From the NCBI GenBank assembly GCA_903892995.1, contig CAITKP010000092.1, forward strand, positions 1 to 64,000: a DNA stretch of 64,000 bases, written 5' to 3'. Below, in pieces: positions 19,617-30,100 of the stretch. This DNA comes from an uncultured Campylobacterales bacterium. Its GTDB lineage: Bacteria; Campylobacterota; Campylobacteria; Campylobacterales; Sulfurimonadaceae. How positions within the stretch are numbered: the stretch's first letter is position 1; each line of letters begins with the position of its first letter. A program made the position numbers and the translations under genes. The notes beneath the pieces are model-generated. The model was not told where the DNA came from and ran no database searches. It worked only from the letters and a program-made list of their open reading frames with translations.

Positions 19617-20939
19617 ATGGCTGAACAAACTTCAACACCAAACAAAAAAACTACGAAAAACAGAACTCATACACCTGTAACTGGTCATAAGATCGAGGAA
19701 CTCAGAACAAAAACGACTGCGGAACTTGTAGTCATTGCAAATGAGCTTGCTGTTGAAAATCCAAATGAACTTATCCGTCAAGATATTATTTTTGAAATTC
19801 TTAAAGCACAAGTTGAACAGGGTGGTTTCATCCTTTTTACAGGAATTCTTGAAGTTATGCAAGATGGTTATGGGTTTTTACGTACCATCGATAAAGATTT
19901 TGGTGACAGTGTTCATGATGCGTATGTTTCAAGTACACAGATTAAACGTTTTGCGCTTCGCAGCGGCGACAGTGTTACAGGTCAGGTGCGTCCTCCAAAA
20001 GAGCAGGAGCGCTACTACGCACTTCTAAAAATAGAAGCGATCAACTACCTTCCCCCTGAAGAGAGTAAAAAACGTCCTCTTTTTGAAAACCTTACACCGA
20101 TCTATGCAACAAGCCAAATCAAGTTAGAGTACCAAGCAAACAAACTTACAGGCCGTATGATGGATCTTTTTGCTCCAATTGGTCGTGGACAGCGTGGACT
20201 TGTCGTGGCACCTCCAAGAACTGGGAAAACTGAGCTTTTAAAAGAGATCGCAAACGGGATCACGCATAATCACGCAGATATGGATTTGATGGTTTTACTT
20301 GTAGATGAGCGACCTGAAGAGGTTACTGATATGGAAAGAAGTGTAAGAGGTGAAGTGTATAGCTCGACATTTGATATGCCTGCAAAAAATCACGTTAAAG
20401 TAGCTGAAATGGTTATCGAGCGTGCAAAACGCCGTGTTGAGCTTGGACACCATGTTGTGATCTTGCTTGATTCTATCACTCGTTTAGCACGTGCATATAA
20501 TACTGTCACTCCATCAAGTGGAAAAGTGCTCTCAGGCGGGGTCGATGCTAATGCACTTCACAAACCAAAACGCTTTTTTGGAGCGGCTCGTAATATCGAA
20601 AATGGTGGAAGTTTGACGATTATCGCGACTGCACTTGTGGAAACGGGTTCAAAAATGGATGAGGTCATCTTTGAAGAGTTTAAAGGTACAGGAAACTCGG
20701 AGTTAGTTCTTAGCCGTAAAATTTCAGAACGCCGTATCTATCCAGCTATCGATATCCTTAAATCTGGAACTCGTAAAGAGGAGCTTCTTGTTTCTCCAGA
20801 AATTTTACAAAAAGTTTTTATCCTTCGTTCAATGCTTCATAAACAAGATGACGAAGTCGAAGCGCTTCGTTTCCTTTATACAACAATGATGAAAAACAAA
20901 ACGAATGCCGAGTTCTTAGAAAGTATGAATAATCAATAG
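19617..20939 (+). CDS. rho: Transcription termination factor Rho (ORF opens at 19605; ATG at 19617 also plausible)
   Basis: [77 protein letters not shown]. Confidence 0.97.
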   Translation: MAEQTSTPNKKTTKNRTHTPVTGHKIEELRTKTTAELVVIANELAVENPNELIRQDIIFEILKAQVEQGGFILFTGILEVMQDGYGFLRTIDKDFGDSVHDAYVSSTQIKRFALRSGDSVTGQVRPPKEQERYYALLKIEAINYLPPEESKKRPLFENLTPIYATSQIKLEYQANKLTGRMMDLFAPIGRGQRGLVVAPPRTGKTELLKEIANGITHNHADMDLMVLLVDERPEEVTDMERSVRGEVYSSTFDMPAKNHVKVAEMVIERAKRRVELGHHVVILLDSITRLARAYNTVTPSSGKVLSGGVDANALHKPKRFFGAARNIENGGSLTIIATALVETGSKMDEVIFEEFKGTGNSELVLSRKISERRIYPAIDILKSGTRKEELLVSPEILQKVFILRSMLHKQDDEVEALRFLYTTMMKNKTNAEFLESMNNQ

Positions 20940-20946
20940 TTTGAGA

Positions 20947-21043
20947 ACGTATAAGGAATAAAATCCCTTATACTACGTTAACACTAAGTTTTCCTCAGCG
21001 GAAGGCTCACGCACTAGGTGCTTAGAAAAAACTAGGAGTTTTT
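20947..21043 (+). ncRNA. Structured rho-murI intergenic region (candidate cis-regulatory RNA / terminator plus leader), unassigned
   Basis: Stem GTATAAGG/CCTTATAC, then CTAAG (20984-20988) / CTTAG (21021-21025) enclosing TTCC-tcagc-GGAA and GCAC-tag-GTGC hairpins, then GAAAAAACTAGGAG containing the Shine-Dalgarno. Confidence 0.35.
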
Positions 21044-21787
21044 ATGAAGGTAGGTGTTTTTGATAGCGGGATCGGTGGCTTAACTGTCGTTAAGTCGCTT
21101 TTAGAACACCAGTTTTTTGAAGAGATTATCTATTTTGGTGATACTGCACGCGTTCCTTATGGGGTCAAAGATAAAAATACCATTATCCGTTATGCTATCG
21201 AAGCTGTCGAGTTTTTTAAAAATTTCGAGCTTGATTTAATAGTTGTTGCCTGCAATACAGTGAGTGCGTATGCTTTGCCTGAGATGCGTGAAAGCGCTGA
21301 TTGTCCAGTTGTTGGTGTAATAGAATCAGGTGCGCTTGCAGCACAAAATGCCCTACCATCTAAGGATGCAAATATCCTCATTATCGCCACCAAAGCAACA
21401 GTAAATTCCAAATCGTATGAAAATGAACTCCATTCGCTTGGGTTTAATAATTTACAAGCAAAAGCGACAAGCCTTTTTGTCCCGCTTGTAGAAGAGGAGA
21501 TTTATGAGGGCGAGATATTGGAAGCCGCTTTTAAACTCTATTTTGATGATATGACTCCTCCTGATGCACTCATTCTTGGATGTACGCACTTTCCGCTTAT
21601 CGCACCTGCTTTACAAAACTATTTTGGAGAGAGTTGCCAGCTGATCCACTCAGGAGATGCAATCGCGCAATACTTGGAAAAAGAGTTTGATTTTACAGAG
21701 CGTTTTAGTGAGCCTCAGATGAAGTTTTTTGCATCAGAAAATCCTGAAGCGCTTAGAAAAATAGCCAAAAAATGGCTGAAATTATAA
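21044..21787 (+). CDS. murI: Glutamate racemase
   Basis: GVFDSGIGGLTVVKSL, YFGDTARVPYG, VVACNTVSAYA, LILGCTHFPLI. Confidence 0.96.
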   Translation: MKVGVFDSGIGGLTVVKSLLEHQFFEEIIYFGDTARVPYGVKDKNTIIRYAIEAVEFFKNFELDLIVVACNTVSAYALPEMRESADCPVVGVIESGALAAQNALPSKDANILIIATKATVNSKSYENELHSLGFNNLQAKATSLFVPLVEEEIYEGEILEAAFKLYFDDMTPPDALILGCTHFPLIAPALQNYFGESCQLIHSGDAIAQYLEKEFDFTERFSEPQMKFFASENPEALRKIAKKWLKL

Positions 21788-21805
21788 AATTTTAAAGGGG
21801 TCAAT

Positions 21806-22093
21806 ATGGCAATTACAAAACGTGTGACTTTTATAGCAAAACCAGATGGCATCGCAAAGATGAAAGAGCTTTTAAGTGCAATGGTAGAGCCTTCAAAAGC
21901 AGAAGATGGCTGTATCTTTTATGAGATTTTTCAGTATGAAAACAAGCCACAAAAGTTTATGGCGTATGAGAGCTGGAGAGATGAAGAAGCACTCGATGGG
22001 CACAGAAACTCGGCGCATTATGCAGTGTATAAATCAAGTTATGAGCCTTATTGTCTGGATAAATATACAGATGAGCTTGAAGTCTTAGGCTAA
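21806..22093 (+). CDS. Antibiotic biosynthesis monooxygenase (ABM) domain protein, LsrG/YgiN-like
   Basis: 95 aa; EDGCIFYEIFQYENKPQKFMAYESWRDEEALDGHRNSAHY typical of ABM dimeric barrels. Confidence 0.85.
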   Translation: MAITKRVTFIAKPDGIAKMKELLSAMVEPSKAEDGCIFYEIFQYENKPQKFMAYESWRDEEALDGHRNSAHYAVYKSSYEPYCLDKYTDELEVLG

Positions 22094-22096
22094 GAG

Positions 22097-23272
22097 ATGA
22101 AAAATCTTTGGTCTGATGAGGAAGTAAAAAAATTTGAGACTGATTTGGATCTTCGGGTTTATACCTCAAACCTTTTGGGTCAGAGTGATGAGTTAGTCCT
22201 TCACGGCGGCGGAAACACTTCTGTAAAAGTGGAAGTTGATGATGAGGATATTCTCTATGTCAAGGGCAGTGGCTGGGATTTAGTGAGTATAAAAAAAGAG
22301 GGTTTTGCACCTGTGAAACTCGAAGCACTTTGGGAGATGGCAAAATTGCCGACTCTCAGTGATGCAAATATGGTGATGCTTCAAAAAGCTGCGATGATCG
22401 ATAAAGAGGCTCCAAACCCTTCAGTAGAAGCGATTTTGCACGCTATTATCCCTTTTAAATTTGTCGATCACACTCACGCTGATGCTGTTGTGACACTCTC
22501 AAATTCGATCAATGGGATCGAAACTATTCAAAAACTCTATCCAAATTTTTTGATCATTCCTTATGTGATGCCAGGATTTGTGTTGGCGCAAATGATATAC
22601 AAAAAAACTAAAGAGCTTGACTGGTCAAAGTGTGCGGGGATCATTCTGCACAATCACGGTATTTTTACCTTTGATGATGATGCAAAAAAATCTTACACAA
22701 AAATGATCGACGCAGTCACAAGAGCGGAGCAGTTTTTAAGTGAAAACGCAAAAATAACACTCAAACTCTCAAGTTCAAAAAAAGAGATTGATACCCAAAA
22801 ACTCCAAAAAATAATCTCACAGCATAAAGGCACACCAATATGCTTACATGTAAACAGATCAAATCTAGCCTATACATATGCTTCGCAAAAAGAGCTTTCA
22901 AGCTTTACATGTAGAGGTGTTTTGACTCCTGAACACATTATACGAACAAAGAGAAAACCGCTGGTGCTTCTTGATGATGATTTTGAGGGTGCAATTGAGC
23001 AATATATTGCAGAGTATCAAGAGTATTTTGAAACCTTTGCTCGTGATGAAATATGCCTAAATCCCGCTCCAAACTATGCGGTTGTAAAAGATTATGGGGT
23101 TATCGCTTTTGGCAAAGATGCAAAAGAGGCCTCTATTATCAATGATATCGTAGAACATACAATGCTTGCAGTTTTAAGAGCGGATATGCTTGGCGGATAT
23201 AAAAGTATCAGCCTCACAGAGAGCTTTGCCATGGAATACTGGGAACTTGAACAGGCAAAATTAAGGAAGTAA
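22097..23272 (+). CDS. Class II aldolase/adducin family protein, resembling the aldolase half of bifunctional rhamnulose-1-P aldolase/dehydrogenase
   Basis: LLGQSDELVLHGGGNTSVKVE...LYVKGSGWDLVSIKKEGF...APNPSVEAILHAIIPFKFVDHTHADAVV...HNHGIFTFDDDAKKSY; ends without an SDR domain. Confidence 0.88.
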   Translation: MKNLWSDEEVKKFETDLDLRVYTSNLLGQSDELVLHGGGNTSVKVEVDDEDILYVKGSGWDLVSIKKEGFAPVKLEALWEMAKLPTLSDANMVMLQKAAMIDKEAPNPSVEAILHAIIPFKFVDHTHADAVVTLSNSINGIETIQKLYPNFLIIPYVMPGFVLAQMIYKKTKELDWSKCAGIILHNHGIFTFDDDAKKSYTKMIDAVTRAEQFLSENAKITLKLSSSKKEIDTQKLQKIISQHKGTPICLHVNRSNLAYTYASQKELSSFTCRGVLTPEHIIRTKRKPLVLLDDDFEGAIEQYIAEYQEYFETFARDEICLNPAPNYAVVKDYGVIAFGKDAKEASIINDIVEHTMLAVLRADMLGGYKSISLTESFAMEYWELEQAKLRK

Positions 23273-24410
23273 TCATGTCATATCTCATGGCGATCGATGC
23301 GGGAACGGGCAGTGTAAGAGCGGTAATTTTTGATACTTTGGGCAATCAAATCTCGGTCTCTCAAGCAGAGTGGACACATCTGCAAGAGAGCGGTGTGCCA
23401 AACAGTATGGGTTTTGATACACAAAAAAACTGGAGTCTTACATGTAAGTGTATTCAAGAGGCTCTTTCTCTTGCAAAACTTCAAGGAGAGGATATCATCG
23501 CTCTCTCTGCTACAAGTATGCGTGAGGGAATCGTGCTTTATGATAAGGCGGGCAAAGAGCTTTTTGCAGTCGCAAATGTGGATGCAAGAGCGCACAATGA
23601 AGTGAAATATCTCAAAGAAAATTTTGTCGGTATCGAGGAAGAGTTTTATCAAATCTCAGGACAAACTTTTGCTTTGGGTGCACTTCCTCGTCTTATGTGG
23701 CTCAAAAACAATAAACCTGATCTTTATGAAAAAGTAGCACATATCTCGATGATAGGGGATTGGATACTTTATAAACTCAGCGGAGTACTTGCCACTGATC
23801 CAAGCAATGGCGGAACAACGGGAATATTCTCTTTAAAGCACAGAGATTGGGATGCTTCTATGGCAAAAAAAGTGGGTCTCAAAGACGATATTTTTCCTCC
23901 GTGTTTGGAGGTTGGGACTTTAATGGGATGCTTACATGTAAGAGCTTCACAAGAAACAGGACTCTCTACAAACACAAAAGTTGTGATGGGAGGAGGCGAT
24001 GTTCAGCTTGGAAGTGCTGGGCTTGGCGTGGTCAATATTGGCGATGTAGCAGTGCTTGGCGGTTCATTTTGGCAGCAAGTTGTCAATATTCCAAGCCAGA
24101 TAAAACCTCCAAAAGATATGCGTATCCGTATAAATCCGCATGTGATTGCTGGACAATCTCAAGCTGAGGGGATCACCTTTTTCTCAGGACTTATTATGCG
24201 CTGGTTTCGGGATGCTTTTTGTGAAGCAGAAAAGTTTGAAGCAAAAGAAAGAGGGATCGATACTTATGCTGTTTTAGAGGAAAAAGCTGCAAAAGTTCCC
24301 GCAGGATCTTATGGAATTATCCCGATATTTTCAGATGCGATGAACTACAAAAATTGGATGCACGCCGCTCCTAGTTTTTTAAATTTATCACTTGATCCGC
24401 TTACATGTAA
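22844..24410. repeat. Cluster of TTACATGTAA palindromes in the aldolase-lsrK genes
   Basis: Exact at 22844, 23438, 23932, 24401; one-mismatch TTACATGTAG at 22905. Confidence 0.9.
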
Positions 24411-24837
24411 CCGTTTTTCAATGTTTCGTTCCCTGCAGGAGAATGCCGCGATTGTATCGAGTATCAATCTTGAAAATATCGCCGCATACAGTGGCATTGA
24501 GTTTGATACTATTGTTTTTGCTGGAGGTGCGAGTAAAGGGCATCTATGGCCTCAGATACTCAGTGACGTTACGGGATATAAAGTGAAAATTCCAAAAGTT
24601 ACAGAAGCTACAGCTTTGGGCGCTGCAATGGCGGCAGGTGTGGGCGCTGGGATCTATAAAGATATGATCAGCGCCTCAAAAGAGCTTGTTGCTTGGGATA
24701 GAGTATATGAGCCAAACAGGGAAAATAAAAAGCTTTATGATGCGCTCAAACAAAAGTTTTTAAAGGCATATGGCGCACAGTTGAAACTCGTAGAGGAGGG
24801 TATAACAGACTCTATGTGGAAGGCACCAGGACTCTAA
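23275..24837 (+). CDS. lsrK: FGGY carbohydrate kinase, autoinducer-2 kinase LsrK-like
   Basis: Close to E. coli LsrK as recalled: YLMAIDAGTGSVRAVIFD, NVDARAHNEV, GGGDVQLGSAGLGVV, GGSFWQQVVN, MRWFRDAFCEAEK, SMWKAPGL C-terminus. Confidence 0.85.
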   Translation: MSYLMAIDAGTGSVRAVIFDTLGNQISVSQAEWTHLQESGVPNSMGFDTQKNWSLTCKCIQEALSLAKLQGEDIIALSATSMREGIVLYDKAGKELFAVANVDARAHNEVKYLKENFVGIEEEFYQISGQTFALGALPRLMWLKNNKPDLYEKVAHISMIGDWILYKLSGVLATDPSNGGTTGIFSLKHRDWDASMAKKVGLKDDIFPPCLEVGTLMGCLHVRASQETGLSTNTKVVMGGGDVQLGSAGLGVVNIGDVAVLGGSFWQQVVNIPSQIKPPKDMRIRINPHVIAGQSQAEGITFFSGLIMRWFRDAFCEAEKFEAKERGIDTYAVLEEKAAKVPAGSYGIIPIFSDAMNYKNWMHAAPSFLNLSLDPLTCNRFSMFRSLQENAAIVSSINLENIAAYSGIEFDTIVFAGGASKGHLWPQILSDVTGYKVKIPKVTEATALGAAMAAGVGAGIYKDMISASKELVAWDRVYEPNRENKKLYDALKQKFLKAYGAQLKLVEEGITDSMWKAPGL

Positions 24838-24927
24838 ATTTTACTGTAATCTTTTTTCTAATGATTTTCTCATCTATATTGAATACTATTTCAGAATAAT
24901 ATAGATTAAATCTCATAAAGAGTTCCA

Positions 24928-26118
24928 ATGATTCGTAAAATTTCAATTATCTTTGCCCTGTTGTCTCCTTTGCTGTTGCGTGCACAAACTTTAGACTCTT
25001 TTGTCGATAATGCCTATAACAACTCGGTGAGTAAAATAGAGTTGCAAGAAAAAACAAAAACACTCGAGTATCAAAAAGAGGCCTATCTATCGGTAGAACC
25101 TTTACTTTTTGAGAGTGGTATTCGCAATATCAAAGCGAATGATGCAATCAATAATGGCAATGAATATAGTGTCATGCTAGCTACTTCGATTAAAAATCCA
25201 ATAATCAAAAAATCACGAATACAAGAGTATGCCTCTGAAACTAAAATATTAGATTTTGAATCAAATATTTCTCGAAAATTACTTTTAATTTCGATAAAAA
25301 ATATATATCTGCAAGCGTTACTTGATAAAGAGATTACACAGATATATATGTTAAAAAATGATGCGGCAAAAAAAGCTTTAGAAGCTGCCAAAGCTAAAAA
25401 ATCGATGGGTCGAATCTCACAAATGGAGCTTTCCCGTTTTGAAGTGGACTATAAAGTTGCACTGCAAGAGTCATCAAAAGCCGCTCATGCGTATGAGGAG
25501 AAACAAAATCTATTACGTAACTTGACCTTGAGTGATGAGGATATTGTCTTGGATGATCTGTTTTTTTACTATATACGCGAAAATAATATTGAAAATGCAC
25601 TCAATGATTCTGTTTTTTTTCAATTGTATGACGCAAAGAATGAAAGCCTTTTAAAACAGATGCAAACACTCCATAATTCAAAGATAGAAACAATTAATTT
25701 TGGTGTCGGAATGACGCAAGAAGTGACTCAAAAAAGTATAGACTTTAAGCTCTCATTTCCTTTATCATGGGGTGAAAAAAATGAGAAACAAATAGCAGCA
25801 CTTATGACACAACAAAGCTCTCTTCATCAGCAAAAAGAGCTCTCACGCAAAAAAATTTCCCATTATATCAAGCAGGCATTGAGTCATTTAAGTGAGATTG
25901 AAAATATGATTCATGACTCGCAAGAGATAGAAAAAAGAAATAAAAGTTTATTTGAGATGTCTGCAAAAGGGTATGAAAATGGGGCTGTAGCTCTGTTTGA
26001 ATACCTTGAAACGAGAAGCCGCTTTTATGGCGCATCCATAGAAACAATGAAAACAAAGCAGATGTATGTAGAAGAACTATCAAAACTTGAAGAGGAAACT
26101 GGAAGGATATGGAAATGA
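24928..26118 (+). CDS. TolC/CzcC family outer-membrane efflux protein
   Basis: Signal peptide, coiled-coil-rich 396 aa; directly upstream of RND adaptor and pump. Confidence 0.8.
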   Translation: MIRKISIIFALLSPLLLRAQTLDSFVDNAYNNSVSKIELQEKTKTLEYQKEAYLSVEPLLFESGIRNIKANDAINNGNEYSVMLATSIKNPIIKKSRIQEYASETKILDFESNISRKLLLISIKNIYLQALLDKEITQIYMLKNDAAKKALEAAKAKKSMGRISQMELSRFEVDYKVALQESSKAAHAYEEKQNLLRNLTLSDEDIVLDDLFFYYIRENNIENALNDSVFFQLYDAKNESLLKQMQTLHNSKIETINFGVGMTQEVTQKSIDFKLSFPLSWGEKNEKQIAALMTQQSSLHQQKELSRKKISHYIKQALSHLSEIENMIHDSQEIEKRNKSLFEMSAKGYENGAVALFEYLETRSRFYGASIETMKTKQMYVEELSKLEEETGRIWK

Positions 26119-27167
26119 GATATTGGATATTGGTTTTATTTTTTGCAAATTTAGCACATGCAACAATAAATATGAGTGAAAATCAGATTAAAAAACTTGG
26201 GATAACGGATGTACAGATTCAGATGACACCCACAGATGCTATAGGTCCGTTTATTGGTACATTTGAGTTTTCTGATGAGAACTCTTACAACTACTCTTTA
26301 AATAGTGAGGGAACGGTTATAAATATTTTAAAAAAGCAGGGTGATAGTGTACGCAAAGGAGAGGTGATATGTAAAATTGCTTCATCCGAACTACTTGGAG
26401 CAAGTTATGAGATCAAAGAGCTTTCTGGGCGCTATAAAATTATTAATGGACAAGCAAAGAAAGATGCCAATCTCTATGCTGATGGTATTATCTCTCAACG
26501 GGAAGCACAAAATAGCCAACTTGAAGCTATGAGTCTCAAAGCTAAAATAGCTTCATTGGTGGGACGATTCCAATTTATAGGAGCAGATTTGACTCCAATA
26601 GATGGCATGGCATTTACTATCAGAGCAAAACGCTCAGGTGTTATAACACAAGCACCATCAATGGGCGGAGAGAAGATAAACCCATTTGCTCCTTACATGA
26701 AAATATCTAATACAAACTCTTTAAACGCGATTATTATGGTTTCTCCAAAGCTTGTTGATTCGATACAAAAAGGGGCAATAGTTTTCGATGATGAGGGTAA
26801 GACACTTGGAAAGGTTAATGCAGTAGGAGTCGCAGTAAATCGTACAAATAATTCCGCACAGGTGAATGCCCGTATAACCGCGCATCAAGAAACTTTTCAT
26901 GTTGGAACATCAATGGAGATGTATATTTCTGTAAGTCAGCTCAACAAATGGGTTGTTCTTCCAAAATCCTCTTTGACAAAATATAAAAATAAAGATATCT
27001 GTTTTGTGAAAACGCCCAAGGGCTTTGAACCAAAAAATGTTGAAATATTAAAAAGTTTTAAAAACTCTGTTGCAGTTAAGCCAGATGGATTTACAGTAAA
27101 AACTCATGTTGCAAACAATGGGATCATCAATCTCAAAGGAGCATTAAGCGGAATGGGATTTGAATAA
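26109..27167 (+). CDS. Efflux RND transporter periplasmic adaptor subunit (CzcB-like)
   Basis: SEGTVINILKKQGDSVRKGEVICKIASSEL lipoyl-like hairpin domain; gene order. Confidence 0.85.
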   Translation: MEMRYWILVLFFANLAHATINMSENQIKKLGITDVQIQMTPTDAIGPFIGTFEFSDENSYNYSLNSEGTVINILKKQGDSVRKGEVICKIASSELLGASYEIKELSGRYKIINGQAKKDANLYADGIISQREAQNSQLEAMSLKAKIASLVGRFQFIGADLTPIDGMAFTIRAKRSGVITQAPSMGGEKINPFAPYMKISNTNSLNAIIMVSPKLVDSIQKGAIVFDDEGKTLGKVNAVGVAVNRTNNSAQVNARITAHQETFHVGTSMEMYISVSQLNKWVVLPKSSLTKYKNKDICFVKTPKGFEPKNVEILKSFKNSVAVKPDGFTVKTHVANNGIINLKGALSGMGFE

Positions 27168-30100
27168 TGCTTCATACAATTATTGAATTTTCTCTCAAAC
27201 AGCGCTTGGTTGTTATATTATTATCTCTAGCACTTTTTGCATATGGCGTGTACTCATTTTTAAAGATTCCTATTGATGCATTTCCCGATATTTCATCGAC
27301 TCAAGTAAAAATTATTTTAAAAGCTCCTGGTATGACTCCCGAAGAGGTTGAAAACAGAGTTGTTAAACCTCTAGAAGCTGAACTCCTTGGTTTAGAGAAT
27401 GAAAAACTTTTAAAAAGTACATCTAAATATGCTATTGCTGATATTACGATTGATTTTCTAGATGGGAGCGATATCTATAAAGCTCGTGCGCAAGTAGCAG
27501 AAAAACTCGCAACAACCATGTCTGCTCTTCCTAATGGTGTTTCAGGCGGTATGGCACCTATTACCACTCCACTTGGAGAGGCCTTTATGTTTACTATTGA
27601 GGGAGATATCAGCCAAAAAGAGAAGCGTGATTTACTTGATTTTGTGATACGTCCATCTCTTAGAGGTGCAAAAGGTGTTGCAGATCTCAATGCGCTTGGA
27701 GGTGAATCAAGAGCAATTATTGTAGAGCCAAATGTTTTAGCTATGAAGCATTTAGGTGTTTCTATGAGTGCATTAGAGGAAACGCTTTCTAAAAATCTGA
27801 AAAATGATGGAGCAGGAAGAATTGATGCTAATGAAGAGAGTTTATTGGTAAAAGTGGAAAGCGGCGTAAAAACTCCAGCTGAAATTGCAAATATTACAAT
27901 ACATTCACAAAATGGTCCTCTTCGCATAGGTGATTTTTGTGAAATTCGTGATGATTCACGTACACGTCTTGGCTTTGTGACAAAAAATGGACTTGGAGAA
28001 GCTACAGAGGGTCTTGTTTTGACACTAAAAGGTGCTAATGCTCAAGAAACAGTAAAACAGATAAAAGAGAGACTTGCCACACTAGCTCCACAACTGCCTG
28101 CTGGAGTGAGCATAGTGCCATTTTATGATCGAAGTGAGCTTGTTCAAAAGGCTGTTCACACCGTTTCAAAAGCACTGATAGAAGCGATTGTTTTGGTTAT
28201 CATCTTACTTATTTTATTTTTGGGTGATATCCGCGCTGCTATCGCGGTGAGTATGATCCTACCATTTTCACTTGCTTTGGCGTTTATTATGATGCGTTTT
28301 TTTGGCTTAAGTGCAAATCTTATGAGTTTGGGAGGTTTGGCAATAGCTATTGGTATGCTGGTGGATTCTGCCGTTGTTGTTGTTGAAAATGCTTTCGCAA
28401 AATTAAGCGAAGGGGATTCTTCACTACCAAAATTGCATCAAGTTTATCGTGCGACAAAAGAGGTCAGCGTTGCAGTTTTTAGCGGAATATTGATTATTAC
28501 TGTCGTTTTTCTTCCTTTATTGACCTTGGAAGGATTAGAAGGAAAAATGTTTGCTCCTGTTGCTATGACAATTGTTTTTGCACTTTTTGGATCTTTGATT
28601 TTATCGCTTACTTTGATTCCCGTACTCTCATCGATCCTTTTAAAAAGTTCGCACCATGAAGAGACAAAAATTTCACTATTTTTTAATCGTCTTTACAATC
28701 CACTGCTTGAATTTTCTCTCAAAAAGACAAAAACACTTTTTGTTGGTGCTATTATTTTTTTAATCATGAGTTTTAGCCTTTTCTTTTTATTGGGGAAAAG
28801 TTTTATGCCAACACTGGATGAGGGAGATATCATTTTAGGAATAGAAACGGCTCCATCTATATCATTAGAGCGTTCAAAAGCGCTTAACCTTGCAATTGAG
28901 CAGGCTATAATCGCTCATGTTCCAGAGGTTAAAACGATTGTGGCTCGTACAGGTTCTGATGAACTTGGACTTGATCCAATGGGTTTAAATCAAACCGATA
29001 CTTTTATAACTTTAAAACCATCTAATGAGTGGAAAGTTAGCTCTAAAGAGGAGATCAAAAAAGAGATCAAGGATGCTTTGAAAGAGTTTTCAGGGATAAG
29101 TTTTAGCTTTTCACAACCCATTGAGATGCGTATCTCTGAAATGTTGACAGGAACACGTGGCGACTTAGCTATTAAAATATATGGAACTGATATTACAACG
29201 CTAAATGATTTGAGTCAAAAGATTGCCGATATCCTTGAAAAAATCCAAGGATCATCTGAAGTGTTTACAACACTAAATGAGGGTGTGAACTATTTGAGTG
29301 TCAAACCAAATCGTATAGAAACTGCAAAAACTGGTGTTGATTCAGCTGAGTTGGGTCTATTTTTGAAAGTTGCCCTAGAGGGAGTGACTATTGATGAACT
29401 TCCCCTAGGCAACAAGAGAATACCAGTCATGATGAGATTAGCAAATGAGTATAGTACAGATATGGAGGATTTTAAATCTTTAGAGATGCCATTATCTGAT
29501 GGATATGCAATTGGGATCTCTAGTGTTGCAGATATACGTAGCGTTGAGGGTGCATTAAAAGTTGATCGTGAAAATGGAGAGCGACTTAGCAGTGTGAGAT
29601 CGAATGTTGTAGATAGAGACTTAGTCGGATTTGTTGAAGAGGCAAAACAAAAGATTGCAACAGAGATTAAATTGCCACAAGGGTATCGTATTGTTTATGG
29701 CGGTCAATTTGAAAATCAACAAAGAGCTGCTGCAAAATTGATGACAGTTGTGCCATTGTCTATTGGAGTTATTTTTCTGATTCTCTTTTTCACATTTAAA
29801 TCTGTCAGTAAAACTTTGTTGATCCTGCTCAATATTCCATTTGCCGTTACAGGAGGGATTATATCTTTGTATCTTTCTGGTGAATACTTGTCAGTTCCTG
29901 CATCGGTAGGATTTATAGCACTTTTTGGAATAGCGGTTTTAAATGGTGTTGTAATGGTGAGTTATTTTAATATATTGCTTAAAAATGGATGCAATATAGA
30001 TGATGTTGTTCGTACTGGAGCACAAAGACGTTTACGTCCAGTTCTTATGACTGCATTTATTGCAGCACTTGGATTGCTTCCTTTACTCTTTTCAACTGGT

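Noticed and set aside
21021-21043. preQ1-I riboswitch
   Set aside because: The AAAAAACTAGG tail is similar, but the C-rich loop and P1 geometry do not match and the downstream gene (murI) is not a queuosine gene; kept only as an unassigned structured leader.
26690-26702. CTTACATGAAA as another palindrome copy
   Set aside because: Half-site only (TTACATGAAA), not palindromic.
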